The notes under the pieces: model-generated
The model's input: the letters and a program-made list of their open reading frames with translations, nothing else
The model's database searches: none
Told to the model about the DNA's origin: nothing
Shown: positions 9,500 to 18,975 of the stretch, in pieces
Layout of the letters: each line of letters opens with the position of its first letter
Numbering within the stretch: position 1 is the stretch's first letter
Made by a program: the position numbers and the translations under genes
NCBI GenBank assembly: GCA_963676355.1
Contig: OY781093.1
Location: forward strand, 1,240,001-1,304,000
Reading direction: 5' to 3'
From: JAGLOK01 sp963676355
GTDB taxonomy: Bacteria; Bacillota; Clostridia; Christensenellales; UMGS416
Length of the DNA stretch: 64,000 bases

Positions 9500-10585
9500 A
9501 TGGCTATTGAACATACTTCTAAAGATATAAAAGAATATCTGACTAGAATCAGAAATCATCCTATGATTAAGGCAATTAATGAAGATACGGCTTGTGTTTT
9601 TATTGGAGCAGGATTGTCTAAGAATTACGGATTACCTAACTGGCCTGAATTTGCAAATAGCTATTTAAACTTTGTAATAACTACAATGAATAAAAAGGCT
9701 ATTAAAAATATAAATCATCGGACTAAAGAGAAACTATATAATCCGTCTGTTTTAAGTGATTTGGAAAAACTCTCTATTTGTGAAATGCTTTGTAAAAAAT
9801 ATAATCTAAAAGAAGAAAGAGTGAATTTTCTAAAAAAATTATTCAAAAAAGAAACATATCTTTCAGAACAAGATAGCCATGACAATAATGGAAATCTAGT
9901 AAAAACTTTAAAAGAAACTTTAGACGATGTCTCGGATAAAAATAATGTCTATAAAATATTATGGGATTTAAATGTTATTTATATTACAACTAATTATGAT
10001 AATTTAATGGATTATTATGTTAAAGGCTATAGCCATGAAATTGAATATACTGAAGAAAGCACACAAAGCGAAATTATTAAGTATAAAATATATGATGATA
10101 AGGACATTTATAATAAAGGTAAAAAACTAGTTGGACTGCTAAAACCAGGTGATATTGTTCATATCCATGGATGCATTCAAAATGATACTGAATGTAGTGA
10201 TTTGATAATTTCCAGAGAAGACTATATGAGAAGGTATTATGGAGATAAAAACTCTAAGCATAAAGATTTACTAAAAGAAATATTTAAGAATTACACTGTA
10301 ATATTCCTTGGCTATAGCTTGAAAGAAAAAGAAATATTACAGTTCATGTTTGAAGACACAGAAGATATTGATAATAAAAGATATTTCGTATTAGGATGTT
10401 ATCCTGATGAATATGAATATATTAATATATATCAAAACTCCTTAGAAAAATATAGTGTTGAAATATTTCCTTATGACATAACTAAAGAAGGCCATTCTGA
10501 ATTAGTATATCTTTTAGAAGAATTATGCAAACAAAGGATAAAAGATTCTGAGGTTCTTAATCTTATCTATAATGGAGACTGGTAA
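9500..10585 (+). CDS. SIR2-family NADase, defence-type
   Basis: A stand-alone 361-residue SIR2-like domain. The NAD-binding signature VFIGAGLSKNYGLPNW is at about 34-48, TTNYD at 163-167 (Asn165 predicted catalytic), HIHG at 221-224 (His223 predicted catalytic) and LGYSLKEKEI near 270. Such proteins in defence loci hydrolyse NAD+ on phage sensing and stop growth. There is no zinc-binding module of true deacetylase sirtuins. A GAGGG-like site (9487-9491) precedes ATG 9500. The next gene begins 2 nt after the stop, so the pair is co-translated. A 210-nt gap separates it from the helicase trio, suggesting an independent transcript with its own AT-rich promoter (TATAAT at 9461). Confidence 0.8.
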   Translation: MAIEHTSKDIKEYLTRIRNHPMIKAINEDTACVFIGAGLSKNYGLPNWPEFANSYLNFVITTMNKKAIKNINHRTKEKLYNPSVLSDLEKLSICEMLCKKYNLKEERVNFLKKLFKKETYLSEQDSHDNNGNLVKTLKETLDDVSDKNNVYKILWDLNVIYITTNYDNLMDYYVKGYSHEIEYTEESTQSEIIKYKIYDDKDIYNKGKKLVGLLKPGDIVHIHGCIQNDTECSDLIISREDYMRRYYGDKNSKHKDLLKEIFKNYTVIFLGYSLKEKEILQFMFEDTEDIDNKRYFVLGCYPDEYEYINIYQNSLEKYSVEIFPYDITKEGHSELVYLLEELCKQRIKDSEVLNLIYNGDW

Positions 10586-10587
10586 TA

Positions 10588-13542
10588 ATGGCACAAATTG
10601 AAATGCAAAATGTGATCGATAGTATAAAAAGACATCCAGAAATGCAACCTTATTTTTGGAGAGAGTTAATTGATAGAAAAGGGAAAATATCTATAGATAT
10701 ACTATTCGAACATGATATGTTCGACCAATCATCAATACAAGAATTTAAAGAAAAAGACAGGATAAGTGTTTTTTCCGGAAGTTGGCAACCTCTAGCTTTT
10801 ATTGAAATGTATATTAATAAATATCCAAATATAGAAAAAGAGCGTATTCGCAAAATTGTCACCACACTTAGGGAAATAATGAAAAATAAAAATATCAATG
10901 AAGGTATAATGTGCCAAATAATAAAGATTTACAGTTTATTAAAACCTTATAAATTTTTAAAGCAAGATATAAATATCTTCAAAAGAATTCTACGGGAAGA
11001 AAGAAATCGTTATGTACTGCAACTACTTTATCACGAAATTTATATGAAAATGCTAAAACAAAAAAGTAAGTATGCAATAAATATATTTATATTGATTTTA
11101 AATTATTATGAAGCTTTTAGGCCAGATATACAGCAGAGCATATTGAGAAATCTAAATAATAAAAACCATATAGAAGAATTAAGCAAACTAGATACAAAAA
11201 ATCATCTTATTATTAATTCAGTATCAATATTAGAAAAGTTTATTACTAAGAAAGAGTTTAGGATAGTTGAACAAAAAATCGAATATTTAATAGAGGTAAA
11301 GAATAATCAATATTACATTTCTTGTGATGATATTATAATTGAAAAAATCCACATATCTGATTTTAAAAAAGATTTGGGAAATATCTCTATCATAATTAAA
11401 AAACACATTAGTGATGAACGGCTAGTAAACCGTATATCTAGGTTATTATTAACTTCATTATACAATAACCATTCTTTTAGAACTATTTACTCTGAAGAAA
11501 AGTACTATCACAAATATCATGAATATTTAGTAGAAATTATTAAACACTATTTAAAATCTAAAGCAGTTGATAAAAACGAAATTGAAAATTTTCTTAACAA
11601 CAGAAATGCGCTTATTAATAAAATTGCTTTATATGCAATATGTGAAAATTTTGATGAATATAGAGATATTGTAATTAAAGGTATAGAGGATAAAGAATTA
11701 ATATGGCAAAATATACTCACTTCATATATATTTGGAGATGAAGTGGTTCATTTATTTAATAAAATAAATAATGATAAAAAATGTATTGAACGAAAAGAGC
11801 TTCACCAAAGTATTGAAGAAATAATTAATCAAGGAGAATTCATACCAAGAAGAACAGAAGAAGCCCCAAACAATCATTTTAGGCAGTCAAGATTTCGAGA
11901 GCTAACGAATATTGACAAGTTCAAGAAGATCCATCAAAAGTTACTCCTTCAATCTGGTATTGATTATATGCTCGCACCCGCTATATCAGATCCAATAGCA
12001 ATGTGGACGCCAATAAAACAAAAATTTCCTTATACCATTGAACAGCTAAACAGAATGACGAATGAAACAATAGTGAAAGTATTTAATGATTTCAACCCTC
12101 AAAGTATGAATGATACAGAAAAGTTGGAGCCCCAAGATGAATATTCTTATGAAGGTGGTTGGTTAACTTTGGAGGAATTAATTAAAGAATCACCCAACAA
12201 AATCATTGAAGATATTAATCCGTTTTTAAACCTTGATCATATATATTTGCATGGAATTTATTCTGGATATAGAAATCTACCTGAAGACACAAAAAAGGAA
12301 AGAAATATAAATATTAACACCCTCATAGATTTCACATATGAGTATTTGAAATCTAATGAGGCAACTGACTTCGATACTGTCAAGAAAAAGGGTGGATATC
12401 CTTATTCATTCATTGAAGAATTTATGTGGATGATGGCACATACAACACCCCTTAATAAAGCAGGAATTAGTAAATTTCTTGATATTCTAGGAATAATATT
12501 TGGGAATAATTATTATTATAAAGATAATGTTTTTAATAATGAGGAACAATACAAAAACTTGTCTCATTACTTACTTAATACTGTTATCGGTACATCTCTA
12601 TTAGCATTATTGAATATAACTCTAGATTTATATAATTCAGATATTGAAGAAGGTAAAAAAGTATGGAATTCTTCTATCAAACCTTTACTTGATCTTCTAA
12701 AAACTAAAGATAATGAATATATATATTTTATTACAGGTAAATATTTAAGCAATTTTAACTATATTGATATAAGTTGGGGAAAAACAATGATCAATGAGTT
12801 AACATTTGGCTCAAAGGCTCACAGTAGCTTTATGGCCGGATATTCTGAATGTAGTCAAGTCTCTAAAGATATAATTTCGTTATTAAAAACAGATATTATA
12901 TTAGTTTTAAAAAGCAATAAGTTACATGATGAGATAAAAGAAAGATTGTCAGAAAAATTAACAATGGCATTTGTGTATGATGAAGATTCTGATAATAACT
13001 TAATAAGCGAAATAACTGCTTCAAAAAACTTACCAGCGATATCAGGAATCATTAGTACAGCTTGGAACGTCAGACCTACTGAAAAAGATTATATGAATAA
13101 ATCAAAAAAAATAATTGAAATATGGGAAGACCTAATCAAATACTATAAAAGTAATCCTCAAGATAAGGTTACAATTACAAGATTATTATACTTGTTGGAA
13201 TCCTTCGATTATATCAATGATACGATACTCCATATTATCAGTGATACAATTATTATTATAAAATCACAAAATGATATCTACTTTGACACGAATAGTCTAA
13301 CAGATTACTTAGTAAAACACTTAAATACTACTAATTGTAACGAAAATGATTTCATTGATCTATTAGTCAAATATTTAAAAGAGCTCACACCTGTTTATAC
13401 TGAGGCCCAAGTAAAATTACTGATAGATAAAGTAAATGAAAAAAGACCAAATGAATTAGAAAAGATAAGAGAAGAATATTTGGAAAATTCAAAAGGATTA
13501 TATAATATCTTTGTAAAATATTTAACGAGTGTTATAAATTAG
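10588..13542 (+). CDS. Large helical protein paired with SIR2 NADase, function unknown
   Basis: A 984-residue protein with no motif I recognise: no Walker A, nuclease or HTH signature. It is almost wholly predicted helical, Lys/Asn/Ile/Glu-rich, with repeated hydrophobic helix pairs like HEAT/ARM-type solenoids, and no signal peptide or membrane segment. A Trp/Pro-rich middle (about residues 420-560; IAMWTPIKQKFPYTIEQLNR) may be a distinct domain. The gene starts 2 nt after the SIR2 stop. In known defence-associated sirtuins (DSR1/DSR2) the NADase is fused to a long helical C-terminal sensor. By analogy this protein may be the detached phage sensor and regulator of the NADase; that is inference. 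Confidence 0.55.
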   Translation: MAQIEMQNVIDSIKRHPEMQPYFWRELIDRKGKISIDILFEHDMFDQSSIQEFKEKDRISVFSGSWQPLAFIEMYINKYPNIEKERIRKIVTTLREIMKNKNINEGIMCQIIKIYSLLKPYKFLKQDINIFKRILREERNRYVLQLLYHEIYMKMLKQKSKYAINIFILILNYYEAFRPDIQQSILRNLNNKNHIEELSKLDTKNHLIINSVSILEKFITKKEFRIVEQKIEYLIEVKNNQYYISCDDIIIEKIHISDFKKDLGNISIIIKKHISDERLVNRISRLLLTSLYNNHSFRTIYSEEKYYHKYHEYLVEIIKHYLKSKAVDKNEIENFLNNRNALINKIALYAICENFDEYRDIVIKGIEDKELIWQNILTSYIFGDEVVHLFNKINNDKKCIERKELHQSIEEIINQGEFIPRRTEEAPNNHFRQSRFRELTNIDKFKKIHQKLLLQSGIDYMLAPAISDPIAMWTPIKQKFPYTIEQLNRMTNETIVKVFNDFNPQSMNDTEKLEPQDEYSYEGGWLTLEELIKESPNKIIEDINPFLNLDHIYLHGIYSGYRNLPEDTKKERNININTLIDFTYEYLKSNEATDFDTVKKKGGYPYSFIEEFMWMMAHTTPLNKAGISKFLDILGIIFGNNYYYKDNVFNNEEQYKNLSHYLLNTVIGTSLLALLNITLDLYNSDIEEGKKVWNSSIKPLLDLLKTKDNEYIYFITGKYLSNFNYIDISWGKTMINELTFGSKAHSSFMAGYSECSQVSKDIISLLKTDIILVLKSNKLHDEIKERLSEKLTMAFVYDEDSDNNLISEITASKNLPAISGIISTAWNVRPTEKDYMNKSKKIIEIWEDLIKYYKSNPQDKVTITRLLYLLESFDYINDTILHIISDTIIIIKSQNDIYFDTNSLTDYLVKHLNTTNCNENDFIDLLVKYLKELTPVYTEAQVKLLIDKVNEKRPNELEKIREEYLENSKGLYNIFVKYLTSVIN

Positions 13543-13894
13543 TTAAGCATATAAGAGTTAATATATGTATTACATATTATTATAATAAGCTATCTATTAT
13601 TTAAATATGACCTGCCCCGAAAAACAACGGTCTGCAGGCAATATTGTGAAAACATCATTTTTACGGCTGTTTTACCATTGCTTATTTAACGCTAATTATC
13701 TTGTTGATTTAAAGTTTATAAACTTCTTTCCGATTATCTAAATATATCACCTCTGCCACTTTTTTATTCTTGTATAGAATAATAATCTATGAATTGTTCT
13801 TTGGGCTAGATTAGTTAAAAAACAGGAAAAAATAGATTGTACTATCCACAAAATTTCTTATACTGAAACTTTACATTATATGTGGAGGTTTAAA
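13543..13894. other. Non-coding flank between defence pair and IS transposase
   Basis: No coding frame is seen. The stretch presumably contains the left end of the IS3-type element. TGTACTATCCACAAA near 13838 looks like an IS150-group end, but I could not match it convincingly with a right end near 15100, so element borders are left open. Confidence 0.3.
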
Positions 13895-15046
13895 GTGAGC
13901 AAAAAATATTCAAATGAACAAAAACGAAAAGTAGTTAGCCTTTATAAGAAAGGTCGGAAGGCTAGCGATATCTGTAAAGAATATGGTGTATCTAAAACAT
14001 CAATGTACGATTGGATAAAGGATTACCAATGCGTGAAGATGGGCGACGGTACAAGGATATCTGCAAAGGATTATTATGATCTTCGAAAAAGTTATCAAAA
14101 GCTGAAAACAGATTACAATATTCTAAGAGAGTGCAATTGTACAGTTAATTCAAGCTTGAGCAATAAACTTGAAACAATAGCAGCGCTTGATGGTAAATAT
14201 ACAATTCATGCTTTATGTAGAGTATTAGGAGTTAGAAGATCTACTTATTATCATTACAAATTAAGACGGCCAGAACAGACTGAGATTGAGAAACAAGATT
14301 TAATATTAAAGCCAGTCATTAAAGAAATCTTTGAACAGACTAAAGGAAGAATAGGATCAAAGAAAATACGCTATTTAATAAAAAAACGAGGAATATCGAC
14401 TAGTGCTAAAAGAGTGAGAAGATTGATGAAAGAAATGAATTTGGTTTGCAGGCCGAAAAGAAAAGGAATTCGGTACAACTTTTCCAGAAGCTCTAAAAAT
14501 TGTGTAAATTTACTTGAAAGAAATTTTGATCAGACTGAGCCTAATAAAGTATGGGTAAGTGATATTACTTATATTAGAGTGAATCGTAAAGCTTACTATT
14601 TATGTGTAATGATTGATTTATTTTCACGAAAGGTAATAGGCTATAAGGTAAATGATATTCAAGAAGGTTCGCTAGTTATGGAAACATTTATGGATGCGTA
14701 TAAATCTCGAAATCCTAAAGGAGGATTGATATTGCATAGCGACCAAGGAAAGCAATACAAGACAAATGAATTTAGAACTTTGATTAGGGAGAAAGGGTTT
14801 GAATCTTCTTTTTCAAAACCTGGTTGTCCTTATGATAATGCAGTAGCAGAGTCGTTTTTTAGAATGTTTAAGCAAGAAGAAGCCAATCATATCTACTACA
14901 AGATTTCTGATGATTTAATGGTATCAATTAACGAGTATATTAACTTTTTCAATGACGAAAGACCGCATGCAAAATTAGGTAATTTAACACCAAATGAAAA
15001 AGAGAGAAACTATTATAATTGCTTAGAGAAGGGACAAGCAGTTTGA
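13895..15046 (+). CDS. IS3-family (IS150-like) transposase, single frame
   Basis: DDE transposase that cuts and joins the IS ends. It contains an N-terminal helix-turn-helix (VSLYKKGRKASDICKEYGVS), a leucine-rich linker and an rve integrase core with the catalytic triad: D in WVSDITYI, D in LHSDQGKQY and E in AVAESFFRMFKQE. The usual orfA and orfB are fused in one frame without the frameshift found in most IS3 elements. GTG 13895 is the likely start because GGAGG (13884-13888) lies 6 nt upstream; the in-frame ATG at 13880 precedes the ribosome site. The gene looks intact. Confidence 0.85.
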   Translation: MSKKYSNEQKRKVVSLYKKGRKASDICKEYGVSKTSMYDWIKDYQCVKMGDGTRISAKDYYDLRKSYQKLKTDYNILRECNCTVNSSLSNKLETIAALDGKYTIHALCRVLGVRRSTYYHYKLRRPEQTEIEKQDLILKPVIKEIFEQTKGRIGSKKIRYLIKKRGISTSAKRVRRLMKEMNLVCRPKRKGIRYNFSRSSKNCVNLLERNFDQTEPNKVWVSDITYIRVNRKAYYLCVMIDLFSRKVIGYKVNDIQEGSLVMETFMDAYKSRNPKGGLILHSDQGKQYKTNEFRTLIREKGFESSFSKPGCPYDNAVAESFFRMFKQEEANHIYYKISDDLMVSINEYINFFNDERPHAKLGNLTPNEKERNYYNCLEKGQAV

Positions 15047-15221
15047 ACACAAGAGAATATAGTACAGAAGAACTTATTATGAATGTCTAGTGCTGCCTGT
15101 TTGTGTAGCTTATAGGTACTTATTATAAAAGGGAACGTGTTTTGGATTCCCGGAATAAGTGTCCAATATAGCGTTCCCCGTTCAAACTGCGAACCCTTTT
15201 ATTTGTTCAATAATAACACAA

Positions 15222-15853
15222 TTTTGCAAGCATGTATTTGAGGTTCGAGAAGATGAACGGTTGAAGGAACTTTCGGAAAGCATTAAAAGTAATAGTGTAA
15301 TTGAGCCAATTATTGTTCGTCCTATAAATGATAATTATTGCGATTACGAAATTGTTTCAGGTCATGGACGAACAAGAATGACGCAGTTTAATGGATTAAC
15401 ATCCATCCCGTGTGATATAAGAGATATAGACGATGCGGTTGCAACCTTGATTATGATAGATAGCAATCTCCAGCAGCGCGAATCCATACTCCCAGGTGAG
15501 AAAGCGTGGGCATATAAATATAAGCTTGAAGCTATAAAGTCACAGGGTAAAAGAACCGACTTAACCTTGTGACAAGTTGGCACAAAGTTAAATAGCGGTA
15601 GCCTTATATCAGAAAATTCAGAAGATAGTAGGTGCAACATTTATAGCTTCATTCAGCTTACGCATCTTATCCCACAGATGTTGAAAAAGATAGATGAAAA
15701 GCAATTAAGCTATCTTATAAAGCAGTCAAGGACTATTTTCCTCCTGATACTACACCTAAGGAATATGAAGTGACAATTCAGGAGGCTTTGGAGGAGTGGT
15801 TTCAGAGCCATCCGCAAAGAAAACATAATGGAAAATACACACTACAAAGATAG
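15222..15853 (+). pseudogene. Second ParB-like copy, deleted at both start and middle
   Basis: This is homologous to 2881-3736. A shared leader (AACTGCGAA...TTTGTTCAATAATAACA, 15185-15218) runs directly into codons for KHVFEVREDE, so ribosome site and first 25 or so codons are gone. The ParB fold is kept (EPIIVRPIND, DSNLQQRES), a stop follows at 15570, and a frameshifted stretch with FIQLTHLIPQML precedes an internal deletion of roughly 200 bp that joins DEK to KAIKLSYKAVKDYF. The end (HPQRKHNGKYTLQR) matches copy one. In copy one, VGHRRVR reads SGHGRTR here. The gene cannot give a full protein. Confidence 0.8.
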
Positions 15854-16088
15854 CAAATCTTTGGAATATTATAAACATAATATTACTTTATAGAAAAAAG
15901 ATAACGAAAAAATTGAAGAATCAAAAGAACTAATATATTTATTCGTGATTTTAAAGCTACAAAGATTAATCAAAAATGGTGTAGTTATATGAGCAACAAA
16001 AATACGAAGTTTCATCTGTGAATCTTGGCGAAAAGGATAAAGTGTAGTAAAATATATAAGCTAAAAATAGTTAAAGCAGGTTATCTCA
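15854..16088. other. Decayed ribbon-helix-helix remnant and AT-rich spacer
   Basis: The first 130 bases match the sequence following the first ParB copy (3737-3830), including the small overlapping frame, here stopped by a TAG. A shifted frame near 15930 reads T-N-I-F-I-R-D, a possible second helix of a ribbon-helix-helix protein. Nothing else is recognisable before the LuxR-type gene. Confidence 0.4.
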
Positions 16089-18569
16089 GTGAACGACAAA
16101 AAATACGAAACAAAAAGCTTATATTTTACTCCTCGTCTGATTAAGCAGTTGAAAGGCGTTTGGAAGCATCCGCTAACGGTTGTGGAAGCCCCGATGGGCT
16201 ACGGGAAAACAACTGCTGTTAAACATTTTTTAAGCAGCGCGGAAGCCGACGTGCTTTGGCTGAAAGTTTATGATGATTCAATAGATAATTTATGGGATGC
16301 ATTTGCTCGCCTGTGCGGTGAACTGGATGATGGGTTGCCCACAAGCCTTGCGAACATCGGCTTTCCAGATGATGATTTGTCTTTGCGGGAAACACTGCAA
16401 CTGTTGGGAAGCCTTGTTTTGTCTAAAAAAAGCGTCTTGGTTATTGATGATTATCATCTGATTGACAGCCCGAAGATTGGCAGAGTTATTGCCGAGCTCA
16501 CTGAAACAGAAATTGAAAACCTTCACATTATTTTAACTGGACGGTTTATAAAATTTCAAAAACTCGAAGAATTGTCTCTTAAGGGACTGCTGCACCATAT
16601 CACGCAGGAAACCTTTGCGCTAACTTCCAAGGAAATCGCCAAATACTACAGGGCGTGCGGGGTATCTATCGGCGAAAAACAAGCCCGTCAGCTGTATTTG
16701 ATGACGGAGGGTTGGATCAGTGCGCTGTACCTCATGCTGCTGAGCTTTACTGAATACGGTGTTTTAGCGCCGCCTGACAGTATTTACAAGCTGATCGGAA
16801 AGATAGTATATAATCCGTTACCGGCCCCCCTGAAAGAGCTTATGATGATACTGTCTGTGTTCGACAGTTTCACTTTAGAACAAGCTAAATTTATGTGTGG
16901 ATATCGAGATTCCGGACAAATGCTTACTGCAATCGTGGAGGAAAACGCATTCGTTTATTACGAAGGCAGGTCGAAGATCTACCAGATACACAGCATCTTT
17001 AGAGAATATCTTTCAGAGGTCCTCGAAGAAAGAGGTCCTAGATTCAAAGATGAGTTGTATCGAAAGGCGGCGGAATGGTATAAGGAAAAACGCGATTATA
17101 CCGCTGCTCGAAAGTTTTGGTATGCCTGCAAAGACTTTGAAAGCATATTTGAGTCTATCGAGGCAGAAAAAGCCAAACATTTTACAAAACAGAACATGAA
17201 AGTGCTGCAAAAGTATTTGGATGAATGTCCTTTGGAAATCAGAAAGCGCCATCATTATGCACTATTAATATTATTGTTTCATTTTATCCTCCACAATGAA
17301 AATGAGCTGGTAATCAAGGTTTTTGAGGAAGTGGGTCGGAATATAAAAGAGGATGATCGCTTAAGCGCGCGAGCGCGTAATAAACTTTTGGGTGAGATTG
17401 AGCTGTTGCATGGTGGATATGCTTTTAATGATTTAAGGAAAATGGTGTTTCATTTTGAAAATGCATGGGCTATGTTGGGGGAACCAACATCGGTATTTGA
17501 CGTGGAGTCGGATTGGATGCATGGTTCGCCTTCCGTACTATATCTTTATTACAGGGAAAGTGGAAAGCTTAAAGAGAATCTGGCGGACTTAAAAGCCGGA
17601 CTTATCTGTTATAAGAAACTGGCACGAGGTAACGGCAGCGGCGGCGGTGATTTGATGGAAGCCGAATGTCATTACCATTCGGGGAACTTTGTAAGCGCGG
17701 AGATCTTTTTGAATAAAGCGATGCGCAAAGCACGTCAGGAAGGTCAGTGGGACATCGAGCTCGCCGCCATGTTTTTGCAGATGCGCATTGATCTGATGAA
17801 GGGCGACTTTGAAAGCATATTTCGTATTATGTCCAATATGCGCGAGTCAATGGCTGAAAGAGTTGAATACCAGTATCTGCATCATGTTGAGCTTTGTGAG
17901 CTCAGTTTCTATTCTCATCTTGACCAAAAATACAAAATACCGGAAACCCTCGGACGTCCGCAAAAAGGAGACATCCGGCTGCTGCATCCATCCTATGCTA
18001 TGTTCAATATCATATACGGCAGGGTGATGCTGATTAACGAACAATATACCGAATTGATTGGCAGCGCGGAATACTTTTTAGAAACTGCCTTGTTTTATCC
18101 GAATATGCTTGGCGTCATTTATACCTACATCTATCTGGCGGCGGCAAACCTGAAGATACACAGAGCCAAAGAAGCGCACGAGAATTTAAAAAAGGCGATG
18201 GATATCGCTATGCCGGACGGACTTTTGATGCCTTTTGTGGAACACGCAGATTATGTTGAACCGCTTGTTCGTGAACTCACCATGCACGGAGTTTATCGAA
18301 ATGAAGCGATACAAATTTTGAAGCTGTATGAAATCTATGGCTCCGCAAAAGAAAAAATCAAGCGAATGTATTTCCCCAACGAGAATCGGTCACTCACCAG
18401 CCGTGAAAATGAGATTGCCAGTCTGGCCGCCAAGGGCCTGACAAATAAGGAGATTGCAGACAAGCTTTTTATTTCACCCAACACGGTAAAGTCTGCGCTG
18501 AAATCCGTCTTTTCAAAGCTGTCTATCACCAGCCGCGCTTTGTTAAAACAGCATTTCGAAGATTCTTGA
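16089..18569 (+). CDS. LuxR-family (MalT-like) STAND transcription regulator
   Basis: An 826-residue regulator. The N-terminal NTPase has Walker A EAPMGYGKTTAVK (about 35-47) and a Walker B-like SVLVIDDYHLID (about 116-127), followed by a helical/TPR-like middle (about 330-740) and a C-terminal LuxR helix-turn-helix with LTSRENEIASLAAKGLTNKE and SPNTVKSAL. MalT-type proteins are ATP-dependent activators that respond to a small ligand. Start is GTG 16089. It precedes, with a palindrome and terminator between, a three-gene set for secreted proteins and probably controls it. Base composition is clearly richer in GC than the flanks, suggesting separate acquisition. Confidence 0.85.
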   Translation: MNDKKYETKSLYFTPRLIKQLKGVWKHPLTVVEAPMGYGKTTAVKHFLSSAEADVLWLKVYDDSIDNLWDAFARLCGELDDGLPTSLANIGFPDDDLSLRETLQLLGSLVLSKKSVLVIDDYHLIDSPKIGRVIAELTETEIENLHIILTGRFIKFQKLEELSLKGLLHHITQETFALTSKEIAKYYRACGVSIGEKQARQLYLMTEGWISALYLMLLSFTEYGVLAPPDSIYKLIGKIVYNPLPAPLKELMMILSVFDSFTLEQAKFMCGYRDSGQMLTAIVEENAFVYYEGRSKIYQIHSIFREYLSEVLEERGPRFKDELYRKAAEWYKEKRDYTAARKFWYACKDFESIFESIEAEKAKHFTKQNMKVLQKYLDECPLEIRKRHHYALLILLFHFILHNENELVIKVFEEVGRNIKEDDRLSARARNKLLGEIELLHGGYAFNDLRKMVFHFENAWAMLGEPTSVFDVESDWMHGSPSVLYLYYRESGKLKENLADLKAGLICYKKLARGNGSGGGDLMEAECHYHSGNFVSAEIFLNKAMRKARQEGQWDIELAAMFLQMRIDLMKGDFESIFRIMSNMRESMAERVEYQYLHHVELCELSFYSHLDQKYKIPETLGRPQKGDIRLLHPSYAMFNIIYGRVMLINEQYTELIGSAEYFLETALFYPNMLGVIYTYIYLAAANLKIHRAKEAHENLKKAMDIAMPDGLLMPFVEHADYVEPLVRELTMHGVYRNEAIQILKLYEIYGSAKEKIKRMYFPNENRSLTSRENEIASLAAKGLTNKEIADKLFISPNTVKSALKSVFSKLSITSRALLKQHFEDS

Positions 18570-18596
18570 TGCCTAGTGAAGAAATAAGTACTCAAA

Positions 18597-18615
18597 AACT
18601 ACCCACTGGGTAGTT
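18597..18615. promoter_or_regulatory. 19-bp perfect palindrome, candidate operator
   Basis: AACTACCCA, one central C, TGGGTAGTT: 9-bp arms with no mismatch, located between the LuxR-type gene and the secreted-protein operon, 100 bases before the first start. Size and symmetry suit a dimeric helix-turn-helix regulator. It may also form a small hairpin in RNA. Confidence 0.45.
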
Positions 18616-18625
18616 CCCAAAGAAT

Positions 18626-18659
18626 AAACAGCCACTGTACAATTGTATAGTGGCTGTTT
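18626..18659 (+). terminator. Long hairpin after LuxR-type gene
   Basis: AAACAGCCACTGTACAA pairs with TTGTATAGTGGCTGTTT over 17 bases with one mismatch. There is only a short T-rich tail (TTTATAT), so it is a plausible but not classical intrinsic terminator; it may act in both directions. Confidence 0.5.
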
Positions 18660-18714
18660 ATATACATAAATTTCAATGACGCGTGTTGTCATGAGATGAT
18701 TGGGAGATTTATAT

Positions 18715-18975
18715 ATGACAGAAATAAAGGAAGTTCATACCCGAAAAGATTATCAGCTCGAAGTCATATTGGATAATGGCAGCAGTATTGTGCTCAACAT
18801 GCAGCCGAAATTACATACGATGCGTTTTGGTCTGCTTAGAAACCCGGAATTTTTCCAGTGCGCCGCAACGGACGGCAGCATGATCTATTGGCACGGTAAA
18901 GTGGAGCTATCCATCAGCGAAGTTTTTGAGATGATTAAAAAACAAGGTGTCTTTGCGAGGGACACATATGAATAG
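18715..18975 (+). CDS. DUF2442 domain protein
   Basis: An 86-residue protein with the DUF2442 pattern: a lysine/aspartate-rich first strand (DYQLEVILDNGSSIVLNM), the middle LRNPEFFQCAATDGSMIYW and a C-terminal strand-helix. DUF2442 proteins are small, widespread and of unknown biochemical role, some linked to toxin-antitoxin loci. ATG 18715 is chosen because GGGAG (18702-18706) is 8 nt upstream. Its end overlaps the next start by 8 nt (ATGAATAG), showing translational coupling with the secreted proteins, an unusual setting for this family. Confidence 0.7.
   Translation: MTEIKEVHTRKDYQLEVILDNGSSIVLNMQPKLHTMRFGLLRNPEFFQCAATDGSMIYWHGKVELSISEVFEMIKKQGVFARDTYE

Noticed and set aside
15131..15178. 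GGGAACG/CGTTCCC inverted pair as an IS end or terminator
   Set aside because: The loop of more than 30 nt is too long for a terminator and no partner end was found at the other side of the IS transposase.
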